Notes: generated from the sequence alone by a model not told the origin. DNA of 45,591 nucleotides from Acidobacteriota bacterium (GCA_019639255.1 JAHBSF010000042.1:1-45591); one strand, 5' to 3'; numbered from the stretch's first letter, positions 10,007 to 20,830 are shown. Numbers and translations are program-made.

Positions 10007-10953
10007 GTTTCATATGGTTTGAGCCAGGCTGCGAGGCGGGGTTCGATCCAGCCGAGCGCGGTCAGGAAAAACAGGCCGACGGCGAGATTGAATATCAGGT
10101 GAGCGCCGGCCACGGCCCTTCCCGGGGTTTCAAACGCGGCAATGATCCAGTCGGCGAACGGGGTAATAAAGGGAAAGAACATCAGCACGCCCGCGCAGTT
10201 GAAGAGGAAGCCGGCCAGGGCCGATGCGCGCGCCGTGTGGTTCATCGCGAGACTCGCGATCATCGACGTGGAAGTCGAGCCCACGTTCGCCCCGATCACT
10301 ATCGGGATTGCAGCCTGCGGCGGAAGGACTCCCTGCTGCACGAGGATTATCGCAAGGCCCGTGGTTACGCTGCTCGATTGAACTATGGCCGTGAAGACGA
10401 GTCCCGCAAGCACTCCGAGCCACGGCGCCGTGGCGCGCGCCATCCATTCGAGCAGCAGCGGTTCTTCCTTGAGCGGTCCCATAGTCGATGCGAGCAGATC
10501 GAGGGTAAAGAAGACGAGCCCGAAATAGAAAGTCGCCTTTCCGGCGATCCTCCACCGCACGGGCAGCGCCGAGATTACGGCGCCGAGCACGATGAAGACC
10601 GGGCCTATGCCCGTGAGTTTGAAGGAAACCAGCCAGGCGGTCGAAGTGGTTCCGACCTTTGCGCCGAGCAGCACGCTGAGGCTTGCGCGAAACGAAATCA
10701 CCGCCGAATCCACGAGCGTCACGGCAAGCGAAGTCGTAGCGCTGCTCGATTGCACTACGGCGGTGGCAAAAGCGCCTATAAGGAATCCGCGCCACCGGCT
10801 CGCCGTAACGCGGCCGAGCCACACCTTGAGCCATTCGCCGCCGATATCGCGCAGCTCGCGGCTGAACCCCTGGAGCCCGTACAGGAACAGCAGAATCGCC
10901 GATATCGCGGTAAACAGCCATTGCAGAAACGTCATCCGTTTCCTCCGCCCCAC
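9982..10953 (-). CDS. Na/Pi cotransporter-family (NptA-like) membrane protein, no PhoU tail
   Basis: 323 residues, almost all membrane helices. It contains the duplicated family signature: [19 protein letters not shown] in the first half and [19 protein letters not shown] in the second, with [10 protein letters not shown] and [10 protein letters not shown] partners. This identifies the PF02690 Na+/phosphate cotransporter family. Many bacterial members continue into a cytoplasmic PhoU-like domain (about 540 residues); this one ends after the transporter core. Its last residues (EMTEQTK) are encoded by hairpin copy C. It probably moves phosphate with Na+, but the substrate is inferred from family only. 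Confidence 0.85.
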   Translation of the reverse strand: MGRRKRMTFLQWLFTAISAILLFLYGLQGFSRELRDIGGEWLKVWLGRVTASRWRGFLIGAFATAVVQSSSATTSLAVTLVDSAVISFRASLSVLLGAKVGTTSTAWLVSFKLTGIGPVFIVLGAVISALPVRWRIAGKATFYFGLVFFTLDLLASTMGPLKEEPLLLEWMARATAPWLGVLAGLVFTAIVQSSSVTTGLAIILVQQGVLPPQAAIPIVIGANVGSTSTSMIASLAMNHTARASALAGFLFNCAGVLMFFPFITPFADWIIAAFETPGRAVAGAHLIFNLAVGLFFLTALGWIEPRLAAWLKPYETEMTEQTK

Positions 10954-10976
10954 TCCACACGACTTCGGTAGGTAAA

Positions 10977-11023
10977 AGAGAGATATCCGTAATTTTCGTT
11001 TTATTTCGTCTGTTCCGTTATCT
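10977..11023. repeat. Long-hairpin element, copy D (mostly right arm)
   Basis: A short left remnant GAGAGATA (10977-10984) is followed by TCCGTAATTTTCG and CGTCTGTTCCGTTATCT up to about 11023. It sits just downstream of the M50 protease stop. The left arm is largely lost, so pairing is weak. Confidence 0.65.
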
Positions 11024-11034
11024 GCCTCGGATCG

Positions 11035-12165
11035 TCACATATCCAGTTCGGCGCGCGTGACGAGGAACTGCAGCACGCGGTCGCGCGAGAGCATACCCTC
11101 GAACCGCCCGTTCGAAACTACGGGCAACTGATTGACGTTCGCCCGCCCCAGCATCTCCAGCGCCTCTGCTACGGGCATTTCCGGGGATACGGTCCTGAGC
11201 CGGTCTATGGGCACCATTACGTCGTAGACCGTCGTAAAGGGCCACCGCGCGCGCTCGACGGATTTGACTTCGTGCGAGGTAATGAGTCCGGCCGGAGATC
11301 CGTTTTCCGTGATCAGGTAACAGCGTCTGCCCGTGCGCAGCAGGTGTTCATCGACGAGCGTCTGAAGGTTCGTATGACCGTCCACGAGCGGACAGTCGCG
11401 CGACATTACGTCGGCTACGCGCACGCCGCGCAGCCGCGCGTTCACTTCGTTGTGCGCGTAAGTTGCGCGCGCGGCATTGAGCAGGAACCAGCCGATGAAT
11501 GCGATCCACAATCCGCCGAATCCGGCGCCCTGAAAGAATCCTACGATGCCCAGGATGATGAAGCCGAAGGCGAGCGCCTGGCCCGTGAGCGCGGCTACGC
11601 GCGTGGCGCGCGCCATGTTTCCGGTTTTCCACCATATGGCGGCGCGCAGCACGCGCCCGCCGTCCATAGGAAAACCGGGCAGCATGTTGAACGCGGCGAG
11701 CAGCAGGTTAATGTACCCGAGCCATACCGTCATGGACATAAGCGGAGTGCCGGGTTCGGACCACGCCGTCCAGCCGAGCAGCAGCGCTGCGCCGAGAAAC
11801 AGCAGACCTATTACAGCGCTCGTGATCGGGCCGATTATTCCCATCCAGAATTCGGTCGAAGCGTCGGCGGCTTCCTTCTCGATTTTGGCCACGCCGCCGA
11901 GGGCGAACAGCGTGATGGAGTGTACGGGCAGGTTGCGCATTTTCGCTACCATCGCGTGCGAGAGTTCGTGCACGACGATGGAGGCGAAAAACAGCGCCGA
12001 GGTAACAATCGCCGTCGCCCAGGCGACGCCCGCGCCCCAATCGGGATGCATCTGCTGAAACCGCGATGCGAGCGAGAACGCGATCAGCAGCGCAATGATC
12101 GCCCACGAGAAGTGCAGCCCGATCCGTACGCCGAATATGCTGCCGAGCCTGATGTGTGATTCCAT
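11035..12165 (-). CDS. M50 (site-2-protease type) membrane metalloprotease with two CBS domains
   Basis: 376 residues. Membrane helices fill the first 220 residues. The zinc motif is [13 protein letters not shown] (HExxH at about 66-70) and the third ligand lies in [15 protein letters not shown] (DG motif at about 165), as in SpoIVFB/Rip3-type intramembrane proteases. The C-terminal 150 residues form a CBS pair ([20 protein letters not shown] and [20 protein letters not shown]), which usually bind adenine nucleotides and gate the protease. The likely substrate is a membrane-bound regulator, but none is encoded adjacent. Start ATG at 12165 has a purine-rich upstream region. The phosphoketolase-family gene ends 33 bases upstream. 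Confidence 0.9.
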   Translation of the reverse strand: MESHIRLGSIFGVRIGLHFSWAIIALLIAFSLASRFQQMHPDWGAGVAWATAIVTSALFFASIVVHELSHAMVAKMRNLPVHSITLFALGGVAKIEKEAADASTEFWMGIIGPITSAVIGLLFLGAALLLGWTAWSEPGTPLMSMTVWLGYINLLLAAFNMLPGFPMDGGRVLRAAIWWKTGNMARATRVAALTGQALAFGFIILGIVGFFQGAGFGGLWIAFIGWFLLNAARATYAHNEVNARLRGVRVADVMSRDCPLVDGHTNLQTLVDEHLLRTGRRCYLITENGSPAGLITSHEVKSVERARWPFTTVYDVMVPIDRLRTVSPEMPVAEALEMLGRANVNQLPVVSNGRFEGMLSRDRVLQFLVTRAELDM

Positions 12166-12198
12166 CCTGTTGCTCCCTGATTCGATTTCTGCGTTTGT

Positions 12199-14688
12199 TC
12201 ATACATTCGCGGGGATGACGGCGCCGTGCGGGCTTGCGCGTCCTTCGATTGCGTCGATTTCGGTCGAATCCAGCACCTGTTGCACCGGCAGATCCAGCAA
12301 TCGAGCGGCTTCCGCCGCACAGTGCGCCCAACTGCATCGGTTTACGAAATGCATGCCCGGCGTATCGAGCGTTCCGCCCTGATTGATATAGCCGAGTCCG
12401 GCGGTATGCGCGCCGGTGTGGAGCGCGCCGAGCAGTCCGAGAATGGGTTCGGGCCGCGTATGAGTTACAAACAGCCGCGCGCGGGCCTCGGTGGGAAACA
12501 TCTTCCTGACGGTTTCTGCGGGCGCAGCATGCCGCTGCTCCTGGCTGTTGCGCGCCCGGCGGAAGCGACCAGGTTCGAGTATGTAATTCACCTGATGCGC
12601 AATCCCGCGTTCGGTGAGTCGCTGCGCCGCCTGCAATGCTTCGCCGAGCTGATATGCGCCGATCGCCGTAATCACGATGCGCGCCTCTCCCGGATCGCTG
12701 CTCGCCCAGTCGAGGCGCATGCCGCCTTCCGCAACGAGTCGCCGCGCCTGTTCGGGCGTAAACAGATCCGGCAGCACGTCGGCTTTCGGAACAACAAGCG
12801 TCCATATCTGCCCGTGCGTTCGATATACGGCTTCCATCACTGCGGCCGCCGTATTGAAGTCGGCCGGAAACATCACGCGCGAAACGTGGGTAGGCTCGCC
12901 GAGCAGCGCCTCTGCAAGGCTCGGATCCTGATGCGATTGTTCGTTCTTGCCGTTTTCCCACGTATGCGAGGTCAGCGCGAGAGCGACGGAAAGCCACCGC
13001 TGCGGGCGGCCCGCTTCCGCACAGTGATTTGCGAAAATGATCTCCTGACGGATCACGCCGTGCATCTTTGCGCCGAAGGCTTCGTAGGTGTGAAAAAGGT
13101 TTATTCCGCCTTTGTTTGCCAGAGCCGCGGCGGCAATCGCTTCCTCGTTGAGCGCGGTTATTATGGCTCCGTCCACTGCTTCGGGAATGCCCGGTTCCGG
13201 ATCGGTGACCCGGAACTTCAGGGTTTCAAGCGTTCTTACAAGCCGGTTGGAACGCATTTCGTCCGGATTGCCCACACGCGGACGCAGATGCGGATTCGCC
13301 TCGACGATGGCCGTGAACATTTCGTCTACGGCGGTCATCGGCGATGCCGTAGTCGGCTGCGACGAGCGGCGCCGCTGCTCTTCGGCGACGGCGCGGAAGG
13401 GCGGAGTCGGGATTTCGGGGAATTTTACATCGCGGTTGGCAAGCGCGTGATCGCGTTCGCGCGGGCGGTTCGACTGCGAGTGCAGTTTGAATTTTGCTGA
13501 GGCCTCGCCAAGCTCCTCGGGCGCAACCCACAGCCTGCCCGCGCCCTCGTTGAAAAGATCAGCGGCCGATGCATCCATGAACGGATTGCTCATCAGCGGC
13601 AGGTTGTGAGCAAGATTGGTGCCTTCTCCCGGGAAGCCCGCACCCTTCGGAGCTACGGCGACGCCGTAGGGCAGTTGCACGGGGTAGCGTGCAGTCCCGT
13701 TTCGTACAGCCGCACCGGCTCGGGTCAACCTGTGTTCGATTTCGAAGACGGCCCAGACAAAGGCCGCCGGATCGCGTCCATCGAACGTTATCGGATCGAA
13801 TCCGTTCAGCCGCAGATGCCTGCGGAACCAGTTGGTCCCGCCCTGCTGCGACATAGTCGTGCGCTGGTCGATGCGCCTCCCGTTTTTTATCATGATCGGC
13901 GCCACGAGTCCCGAATCCTCGGCCCGCCACCAGCGCGCTGCCCAGTCGCTGCCGCGCTGTTCCTCGAACGCGCCGTCGGAAAGGAAGGCCACGAGCCGTT
14001 CGCCCGCAAGCGGCATGTGCACGTATTGAAGCTCGGCAAAACCCAGATACCCGCCTTCGGAAAGTCCTCCGGCCGTATGCGCATTGACGTGGCTGCCAAG
14101 CGGCGATTCCTGTTTGCCGTCGGCGCGCAACCTGTAAGCGTAAAAATCGCGCACGTAGCGCGTCAGTCCCTCGTCGGTGACCGAATAGCGTTGCGCGTGC
14201 TGCGGAGTCAGATTACCGACAATCAGGTTGAGCGAGTCTATCGCGGATACGCAATGCCCCTGCCCCATCAGCCACGCGCGCGTGAATCCGTCAATCGCGT
14301 TTGCGGCAAGGAAACCCGCATAGGCGGGAACCATGTTTAGCGAGCCTCCGGTATGGCCTTCGGGCCTCGGCTTGAAATCTTCGGCAGCGAGCCTGCGGCC
14401 GTCGAGGTAGACATTGTGCGCATAGGTTTGGTGCACCACCAGCCACATCGCCGCGCTTGCTATGCGGTCGAGCGCGTGCAGCAGTTCGTAAAAATCCGCG
14501 CCGTCGCCGCGCAAACCCTTCGCAGCGAGTCTTTGTTCGAGCCGGTAGATGCGGACCTGGGTCAGGGGCGAATGCCTGATCACGCCGTAACCGCGCGCCC
14601 AGCGGGCGAACGATTCACCTCCGGCGCGATATTGCGCAGCTCGTTCGGCAATTTCTTCGGAGCGTACTTCGATCTGAAATTCGTCCAT
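12199..14688 (-). CDS. Phosphoketolase-family TPP enzyme (divergent branch)
   Basis: 829 residues from ATG 14688, chosen because GAGGGAGGTGTA directly precedes it. A longer frame upstream lacks this signal. The overall plan is that of the XFP family: an N-terminal TPP-binding half (QGHCVSAIDSLNL, SHVNAHTAGGLSEGG, LVAFLSDGAFEEQRG), a middle region (QEIIFANHCAEAGRPQRWL), and a transketolase-C-like end. Canonical phosphoketolases cleave xylulose-5-P or fructose-6-P to acetyl-phosphate. Here the usual GPGHGGPA region reads MGQGHCVSAID, and the GDGEAETGP region is SDGAFEEQRG. The protein therefore belongs to a sister branch, some members of which I recall being annotated as xylulose-5-phosphate 3-epimerase. 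The exact reaction is open. It is divergent from the P-type ATPase. Confidence 0.78.
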   Translation of the reverse strand: MDEFQIEVRSEEIAERAAQYRAGGESFARWARGYGVIRHSPLTQVRIYRLEQRLAAKGLRGDGADFYELLHALDRIASAAMWLVVHQTYAHNVYLDGRRLAAEDFKPRPEGHTGGSLNMVPAYAGFLAANAIDGFTRAWLMGQGHCVSAIDSLNLIVGNLTPQHAQRYSVTDEGLTRYVRDFYAYRLRADGKQESPLGSHVNAHTAGGLSEGGYLGFAELQYVHMPLAGERLVAFLSDGAFEEQRGSDWAARWWRAEDSGLVAPIMIKNGRRIDQRTTMSQQGGTNWFRRHLRLNGFDPITFDGRDPAAFVWAVFEIEHRLTRAGAAVRNGTARYPVQLPYGVAVAPKGAGFPGEGTNLAHNLPLMSNPFMDASAADLFNEGAGRLWVAPEELGEASAKFKLHSQSNRPRERDHALANRDVKFPEIPTPPFRAVAEEQRRRSSQPTTASPMTAVDEMFTAIVEANPHLRPRVGNPDEMRSNRLVRTLETLKFRVTDPEPGIPEAVDGAIITALNEEAIAAAALANKGGINLFHTYEAFGAKMHGVIRQEIIFANHCAEAGRPQRWLSVALALTSHTWENGKNEQSHQDPSLAEALLGEPTHVSRVMFPADFNTAAAVMEAVYRTHGQIWTLVVPKADVLPDLFTPEQARRLVAEGGMRLDWASSDPGEARIVITAIGAYQLGEALQAAQRLTERGIAHQVNYILEPGRFRRARNSQEQRHAAPAETVRKMFPTEARARLFVTHTRPEPILGLLGALHTGAHTAGLGYINQGGTLDTPGMHFVNRCSWAHCAAEAARLLDLPVQQVLDSTEIDAIEGRASPHGAVIPANV

Positions 14689-14852
14689 TACACCTCCCTC
14701 TTTTGCGTGAAGAGAACCCACCGGAGGCGTGAAATTCACGAATAAGGCGGAGTAAATTTCACGTCCCGGCTCATTCCGCGCATCCTCCGGTTTTTTGTTG
14801 CCTTGCATTCCGATTTGAACCCGCACTTAAGTTTACAATAAACTCTATTGAA

Positions 14853-14893
14853 TTGGACTGTTCTACCGTGCACCGATAATAATGCTGGGAGAG
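14853..14893 (+). promoter_or_regulatory. Sigma70-like promoter and RBS for the P-type ATPase
   Basis: TTGGAC (14853-14858), 16-base spacer, GATAAT (14875-14880). A GGGAGAG ribosome-binding site (14887-14893) lies 7 bases before ATG 14901. The opposite strand drives the phosphoketolase-family gene from the same 212-base gap. An imperfect GTGAAATT...AATTTCAC inverted repeat at about 14728-14762 may serve that side. Confidence 0.5.
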
Positions 14894-14900
14894 AACGATT

Positions 14901-17609
14901 ATGAAAACGTCTGAAGTTGAACGCCGTCGCCCGGACGGGTTCGCGTGGCACGCGGCGGAAAAACAGGAGGTATTCGAGAGGCTTCAAACCTCTACCGACG
15001 GACTGACCGAAGCCGAAGCGAAAGCGCGGCTTGAAAAGTTCGGCAAAAACGTGCTGCCCGTCAAGGAGCCGCCCTCGCTCGCCGAAATCATACTGCATCA
15101 GTTCAAAAGCCCGCTGATCTACATTCTGCTTGCGGCCGCAGCGGTGGCCGTGGCTCTGAGAGATTTCACCGACGCCGGTTTCATTATGGCCGTCGTGCTG
15201 CTCAACGCCGGGCTCGGAACCTTTCAGGAATGGCGCGCCGAGCAAAGCGCCGCCGGATTGCAGAAGCTGCTGAAGGTCGTAACGCGGGTGCGGCGCGAGG
15301 GCGTGGAACGCCGGATCGAGGCCGATGATCTGGCGCCGGGGGATGTGGTGCTTCTGGAATCGGGCAACCGCGTGCCGGCCGACCTGCGCCTGCTTCAGGT
15401 CAACAATCTCAGCATCGACGAATCGTTTCTTACGGGCGAATCGCTCGCCGTCGAAAAGAATACCGACCGGCTTTCCGCCGACATCACCGTGGCCGAACGA
15501 CTGAATCTCGCATTCGCGGGTTCCACGGTTATGTCGGGGCGCGGCGCGGGAGTAGCGATCGCGACGGGCCTTCAGACCGAAGTCGGAAAGATCGCCGAAA
15601 CCGTAACGGCGGCCGGGACTACAAAGCCGCCGCTCGTAATCAGGATGGAGCAGTTTGCGCACCAGATCAGCTACGTGGTGCTCGGCGCGTGCGGATTGCT
15701 CGCGATGGTGGCGCTCGCGAAGGGCATGCCGGTTCTGGACGTGTTTTTCCTCGCCGTGGCGCTTGCAGTATCCGCAATTCCCGAGGGTCTGCCCGTAGCG
15801 ATGACGGTGGCGCTTTCGATTGCAACAAACCGGATGGCGAAGCGAAACGTCATCGTGCGCAAGCTGACGGCGGTCGAGGGACTCGGCAGTTGCACATTCA
15901 TCGCAAGCGACAAGACCGGCACGCTTACGGTCAACCGCCAGACCGTGAGGGTCATCGCGCTGCCGTCGGGCGAGATATTTCACGCCTCGGGCGAGGGGTA
16001 CGCGGGCGAGGGCGCGGTTACGGACCAGTCGGGCGGCGCGGCGCCGGAGGATGCAAAAGCGCGGCTCGAACGGCTCGTCAAGGCCGGCGTCATATGCAAC
16101 GAAGCCTCCCTCGTGCGCGAGCAGGGCGAATGGAAACACAACGGCGACGCGGTGGATGTGGCGCTGCTTGCGCTCGGCTACAAGATGCAACTCGACCCGG
16201 CCGCGGTGCGCGGCGGCGTGAAAGTTGTCGGGGAAATTCCTTTTGAATCCGAACGCAGTTATGCGGCGACGTTTTATGAAGAAGAGGGCCGCGTCAGGGT
16301 GGCCGTAAAGGGCGCGCTCGAAGTGCTGGCGCCGCTTTGCCGGTCGATGCTTACGGCGGAGGGCGCAGTGCAACTCGACGAGGATTTCGTCGAGCGGCAA
16401 TCGCTCGGGATGTCCGAAAGCGGTCATCGCTTCATCGCGATTGCGGAAGGCGAACTCGCCGCAGTGCAGGACCCCGGAGAAGAGGATCTGCCGCCATTGA
16501 CGCTGCTCGGTCTGGTCGGATTGATCGACCCGCCGCGTGCCGAGGCCGGAGAGGCGGTGAGGAAATGCCGGAACGCGGGGATAGAGGTCGCAATGGTTAC
16601 GGGCGATCATCCGTTGACGGCGTTCGCAATCGCGCGCGAGTTGGGCATTGCCGAGTCGCGGGATGCGATAGTCACGGGGCGGGAGCTCGAAAAGCTGGGC
16701 GATCCGGAATCGGCGTCCTTCCGCAGGGCGGTGGAATCGGCGCGCGTATTTGCGCGCGTTGCGCCCATGCAGAAGCTGCACATAGTCGAGGCCCTGCGCG
16801 CATCCGGGCATTTCGTGGCCGTTACGGGCGACGGAGTGAACGACGCGCCCGCGCTCAAGAAGGCCAGCATCAGCGTCGCTATGGGATCGGGCTCCGATGT
16901 GACGAAGGACACGGCCTCGCTGATCGTTACCGACGACAATTTCGCCTCGATAGAGGCCGGAGTCGAAGAGGGCCGCTTCGCCTACGACAACATACGCAAG
17001 GTAACCTACCTGCTGATTTCAACCGGCGCGGCCGAGGTCCTGCTGTTTGTGCTTTCGCTGACGTTCGGCCTGCCGCTGCCGCTTCTGCCCGTGCAGATAC
17101 TGTGGCTCAATCTAGTGACGAACGGAATACAGGACGTAGCGCTTGCGTTCGAGGGCGGCGAGCCCGGAACGATGAACCGCCCGCCGCGCCGTCCCGGCGA
17201 GGGGATATTCAACCGGCTGATGATACAGCAGACCCTCGTAGCAGGACTCACGATGGGGCTGCTTGCGTTTGCCAACTGGTGGGCGCTGCTCGATACCGGG
17301 ATGAGCGAATTCGACGCGCGCGACCGGCTGCTGCTGCTGTTTGTGCTGATGCAGAATTTCCACGCCTTCAACTGCCGTTCGGAATACGACTCGGTATTCA
17401 GAGTGCCGCTCAGCCGCAATTACGTGCTGGCGTTCGGCGTGCTTGCGGCTACGGGGCTTCACATACTGGCGATGCACACTCCCGTGATGCAGCGCATATT
17501 GCAGGTAGCGCCGATACGGTTTGACGAATGGTTGATTCCGTTTGCGATGGCTTCGGTGATGCTCGCGGCGATGGAGATTTTCAAGTTCGTCAGGCGGAAA
17601 TTGAGATAA
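14901..17609 (+). CDS. P-type cation-transporting ATPase (P2, Ca2+-pump-like)
   Basis: 902 residues with the complete P2 ATPase layout: N-terminal cation-ATPase domain, actuator motif FLTGESLAVEKN, M4 motif AVSAIPEGLPVAMTVAL, and phosphorylation site FIASDKTGTLTVNRQ (Asp337). ATP-binding residues and the hinge TGDGVNDAPALKKASI follow, then a six-helix C-terminal transport block containing LWLNLVTNGIQDVALAFE. The IPEGLP motif and the C-terminal block resemble bacterial calcium/manganese-type pumps. The ion is not certain because the M6 residues (NGIQD) differ from SERCA. The last codons (KLR-stop) lie in hairpin copy E, so transcription should end there. Confidence 0.9.
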   Translation: MKTSEVERRRPDGFAWHAAEKQEVFERLQTSTDGLTEAEAKARLEKFGKNVLPVKEPPSLAEIILHQFKSPLIYILLAAAAVAVALRDFTDAGFIMAVVLLNAGLGTFQEWRAEQSAAGLQKLLKVVTRVRREGVERRIEADDLAPGDVVLLESGNRVPADLRLLQVNNLSIDESFLTGESLAVEKNTDRLSADITVAERLNLAFAGSTVMSGRGAGVAIATGLQTEVGKIAETVTAAGTTKPPLVIRMEQFAHQISYVVLGACGLLAMVALAKGMPVLDVFFLAVALAVSAIPEGLPVAMTVALSIATNRMAKRNVIVRKLTAVEGLGSCTFIASDKTGTLTVNRQTVRVIALPSGEIFHASGEGYAGEGAVTDQSGGAAPEDAKARLERLVKAGVICNEASLVREQGEWKHNGDAVDVALLALGYKMQLDPAAVRGGVKVVGEIPFESERSYAATFYEEEGRVRVAVKGALEVLAPLCRSMLTAEGAVQLDEDFVERQSLGMSESGHRFIAIAEGELAAVQDPGEEDLPPLTLLGLVGLIDPPRAEAGEAVRKCRNAGIEVAMVTGDHPLTAFAIARELGIAESRDAIVTGRELEKLGDPESASFRRAVESARVFARVAPMQKLHIVEALRASGHFVAVTGDGVNDAPALKKASISVAMGSGSDVTKDTASLIVTDDNFASIEAGVEEGRFAYDNIRKVTYLLISTGAAEVLLFVLSLTFGLPLPLLPVQILWLNLVTNGIQDVALAFEGGEPGTMNRPPRRPGEGIFNRLMIQQTLVAGLTMGLLAFANWWALLDTGMSEFDARDRLLLLFVLMQNFHAFNCRSEYDSVFRVPLSRNYVLAFGVLAATGLHILAMHTPVMQRILQVAPIRFDEWLIPFAMASVMLAAMEIFKFVRRKLR

Positions 17610-17693
17610 CGAAACAAACGAAATGAGACGGAACAGGCGGAAAGTTTGAGGATTTCCGTTCATTTCGGTTCATTTCGTATGTTCCGTAGTTTT
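17603..17693. repeat. Long-hairpin element, copy E
   Basis: Left arm GAGATAACGAAACAAACGAA, right arm TTCATTTCGTATGTTCCGTA. The ATPase stop codon is the TAA inside GAGATAACG. The SDR gene, convergent, stops 8 bases beyond the right arm. Confidence 0.8.
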
Positions 17694-17701
17694 CCTGTTT
17701 T

Positions 17702-18466
<765 letters not shown>

Positions 18467-18494
18467 TGTTCTCCCTCATTCATCATTATTTGCA

Positions 18495-19682
18495 TCAACA
18501 TTCCTGATTTGCATCAACATTCTTATACACGGTTTCGCCGTCGATGACGGTTGCAAGGATCTGCAAATGCAGATTGCATGCGTCCCGGTCAAAAACGATC
18601 AGGTCTGCACGGCGGCCTGTTTGGATCGATCCGGATTCGCCATCGATACCCATCAGTTTTGCGGGATTCGGGCCGGCCATGCTGAGCGCCTCGTCGAGCT
18701 GGACGCCCGCAAACCGCACGGCGTTGGCTACGGCGCGGTGCATTTCAAGCACCGATCCGGCCATATACGGCGTGCCGGGCAGGGATACGCGGCCCGCGTC
18801 GGATACTTCGACCTCGACATCGCCGAGGCGGCGCCTGCCCGCTCCGAGTCCGGCCGCCGCAATCGCGTCTGTGACCAGAATGCTGCGCTCGGCGCCCTTG
18901 GCGCGCAGCAGGCATTTCAGTACGTAAGGCGGCAGGTGATGGCCGTCGGCGATGAAGCTTGCGGCAAGGCCGTCTTCGGCAAGCTGCGCCCATATGTAGT
19001 TTTCGTGGCGCGGCAGCACCGCGTGCGATCCGTTGCCGAGATGCGTGGACATACGCGCTCCGGCCCGCACTGCTTCGGCGATGCGCGCGGGCGCGGCCGC
19101 CGTATGTCCCAGGGCCACGGTTACGCCCGATCGGGCGGCGCGTTCGATGAAGTCGAGGGCTTCGGGCCATTCGGGAGCGAGCGTGAGCAGGCGTATGCGC
19201 CCGCCGCAGGCGTCCTGCCAGCGGCGGAATTCATTCCAGTCCGGGGGCCGCGCGTGCTGCGCCGGATGCGCGCCTCGCGCGCCGTCTTCGGGTGAAATGT
19301 ACGGTCCTTCGAGATGCAGGCCCGGGCAGGCGCGCGCGACTTCCGGGTATCGATCCATTGCGCGCGCAAGCGCGGCAAGACAGCCGGTAATGTGTTCGCG
19401 CGATCCGGTAATCACGGTCGGATAAAGAGCGGTCGCGCCCGTTGCACGCAGCTTCCGCACGGCTTCGGCTATGCGTTCGGGCGGAGTGGTTGCGTCGTTC
19501 CAGTCTATGCCCGCATATCCGTTGATCTGCAGGTCCACAAAACCGGGCGCTACATACAGACTTTCGCCGCCGAGATCTGCGCGCAATGAAGCGTCCGCCG
19601 CATTGATTGCAACAATGCGGCCTGCTTCGATTCGTATATCGACGGCGTTTGCGCCGGCGCCTGTCTTTCCCCTGATCAGCAT
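18495..19682 (-). CDS. nagA: N-acetylglucosamine-6-phosphate deacetylase
   Basis: 395 residues. This amidohydrolase-superfamily protein shows the NagA signatures. They are VDLQINGYAGIDWND near 50, HLEGPYISPEDGARGAHP near 125 (metal-ligand Glu), VALGHTAAAPARI and MSTHLGNGSHAV (His ligands), and ILVTDAIAAAGLGAG (catalytic Asp). It would deacetylate GlcNAc-6-P to glucosamine-6-P during cell-wall amino-sugar recycling or chitin use. No nagB or nagE-like partner is present in the window. It is preceded by an EamA transporter and followed by an SDR in the same direction, so the three may be co-transcribed, although hairpin copy F lies just before it. Confidence 0.9.
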   Translation of the reverse strand: MLIRGKTGAGANAVDIRIEAGRIVAINAADASLRADLGGESLYVAPGFVDLQINGYAGIDWNDATTPPERIAEAVRKLRATGATALYPTVITGSREHITGCLAALARAMDRYPEVARACPGLHLEGPYISPEDGARGAHPAQHARPPDWNEFRRWQDACGGRIRLLTLAPEWPEALDFIERAARSGVTVALGHTAAAPARIAEAVRAGARMSTHLGNGSHAVLPRHENYIWAQLAEDGLAASFIADGHHLPPYVLKCLLRAKGAERSILVTDAIAAAGLGAGRRRLGDVEVEVSDAGRVSLPGTPYMAGSVLEMHRAVANAVRFAGVQLDEALSMAGPNPAKLMGIDGESGSIQTGRRADLIVFDRDACNLHLQILATVIDGETVYKNVDANQEC

Positions 19683-19721
19683 TGCCTGGTACGGTCGCTC
19701 CCGTGCATCCCCTTTATTCCT

Positions 19722-19807
19722 TCTTCTTCCGTTTATCCCATCCTCTTCCGTTTACCCCACCCTCTTCCGTTTGTTCCGTTCTATTTCGTTTGTTCCGTTA
19801 TCTCTCT
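19722..19807. repeat. Long-hairpin element, copy F (right arm plus tandem units)
   Basis: Repeated TCTTCCGTTTAYCCCA-like units (about 19722-19768) lead into CCGTTCTATTTCGTTTGTTC and CGTTATCTCTCTTTC. The matching left arm is not evident, so this is a half element with internal tandem growth. It overlaps the 3' end of the EamA gene, whose last residues read REITEQTK. Confidence 0.7.
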
Positions 19808-20788
19808 TTCGTTCCACTGTCGCGCCGTCCTCGCCGGCAGCAGGCGCGACCACAGGCCGAGGCGCGAAACGAATACTCCCGTGATTATCAGCGCCGCGCC
19901 GACGCCGCCGCGCGCGCCGAGCCGCTCGCCGAATACGAGATAGGCGAAGAAGGCGCCCGAAGCGGGTTCGAGCGCGTAAAGGATCGCCGAATGCGTGGGC
20001 GACAACTTGCCCTGCGCCCAGGTTTGCACGAGTGCTGCGAGGATGGTCGCAAACAGCGCCATGTAGCCTACCTGCGCCAGAAACCGCCACGTGAGCGGAT
20101 TGTCGCGGGCTTCGAGCGCGAGCAGTCGCGGCAGTTCCTGCGGATTCGACGCCGAGAGCGCGACGGCGTGCAGCACCAGGTAAGAGGTGATTGCGAGCGC
20201 GGCGACGGTGAATACCTGCACCGCGGCCAGCGTGCGGATATCGCTGCGGCGGCCGTAAACGCTGGTTGCGACTATGTGCGTAGCCCAGGCCGAGGCGGCG
20301 CACAGCACCAACATATCGCCGAGCAGACTGCCCTCGCCTGCGCCCGATCTCGGCGCGCTGAGCACGGCGAATCCGCCTATGGCGAGGAGCAATCCCGCCA
20401 GATTGTCGCGGCTCGGGCGGACGCGGAAAACCATATAGCTGATTACGGGCGTAAATACGAGATAGAGGCCGGTGATGAATCCGGCTTTGGACGCCGTGGT
20501 GTATACGATGCCGGACACCTGAAGCAGGATTCCGGCGAATACGCAACAGCCGAGAATGACGCCCTCGCGGATTTCTTCAATGCGGCTGCTGCGCAGGTGG
20601 CGGGCGAACATCAATCCGAAGACTGCGGAGGCGATGCCGAAGCGGACGCTGGTGTAAAAGAGCGGCGAATGGGTCGTGACGACGTCCTTTGTGATGACGA
20701 AGGTGGAGCCCCACATCAGCGCGAGCGCGGCGAGCGCGGCGTCGGCGCTCCAGGTCGGGGCGGTTTCGGATCTGGCGGATGAAGTCAT
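19781..20788 (-). CDS. EamA/DMT-superfamily transporter
   Basis: 335 residues with ten predicted helices arranged as two EamA repeats. The first begins AALALMWGSTFVITKDVV, a typical DMT opening. The second contains PTHSAILYALEPASGAFFAYLVFGE, matching the conserved end of the second repeat, followed by GAALIITGVFVSR. Such proteins export or import metabolites; the substrate is unknown. The C-terminal REITEQTK is read from hairpin copy F and is probably not ancestral to the family. Upstream, the 355-base gap to the first kinase holds hairpin copy G and a possible promoter on the plus strand. Confidence 0.85.
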   Translation of the reverse strand: MTSSARSETAPTWSADAALAALALMWGSTFVITKDVVTTHSPLFYTSVRFGIASAVFGLMFARHLRSSRIEEIREGVILGCCVFAGILLQVSGIVYTTASKAGFITGLYLVFTPVISYMVFRVRPSRDNLAGLLLAIGGFAVLSAPRSGAGEGSLLGDMLVLCAASAWATHIVATSVYGRRSDIRTLAAVQVFTVAALAITSYLVLHAVALSASNPQELPRLLALEARDNPLTWRFLAQVGYMALFATILAALVQTWAQGKLSPTHSAILYALEPASGAFFAYLVFGERLGARGGVGAALIITGVFVSRLGLWSRLLPARTARQWNEREITEQTK

Positions 20789-20830
20789 AGAGGCGCAAGC
20801 TTAAATCAAACGACGCGACATTGGAACATA

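Noticed and set aside
14736-16811. 691-codon minus-strand frame opposite the P-type ATPase
   Set aside because: Antisense of the ATPase; His/Arg-rich, no domain, and it overlaps the promoter region.
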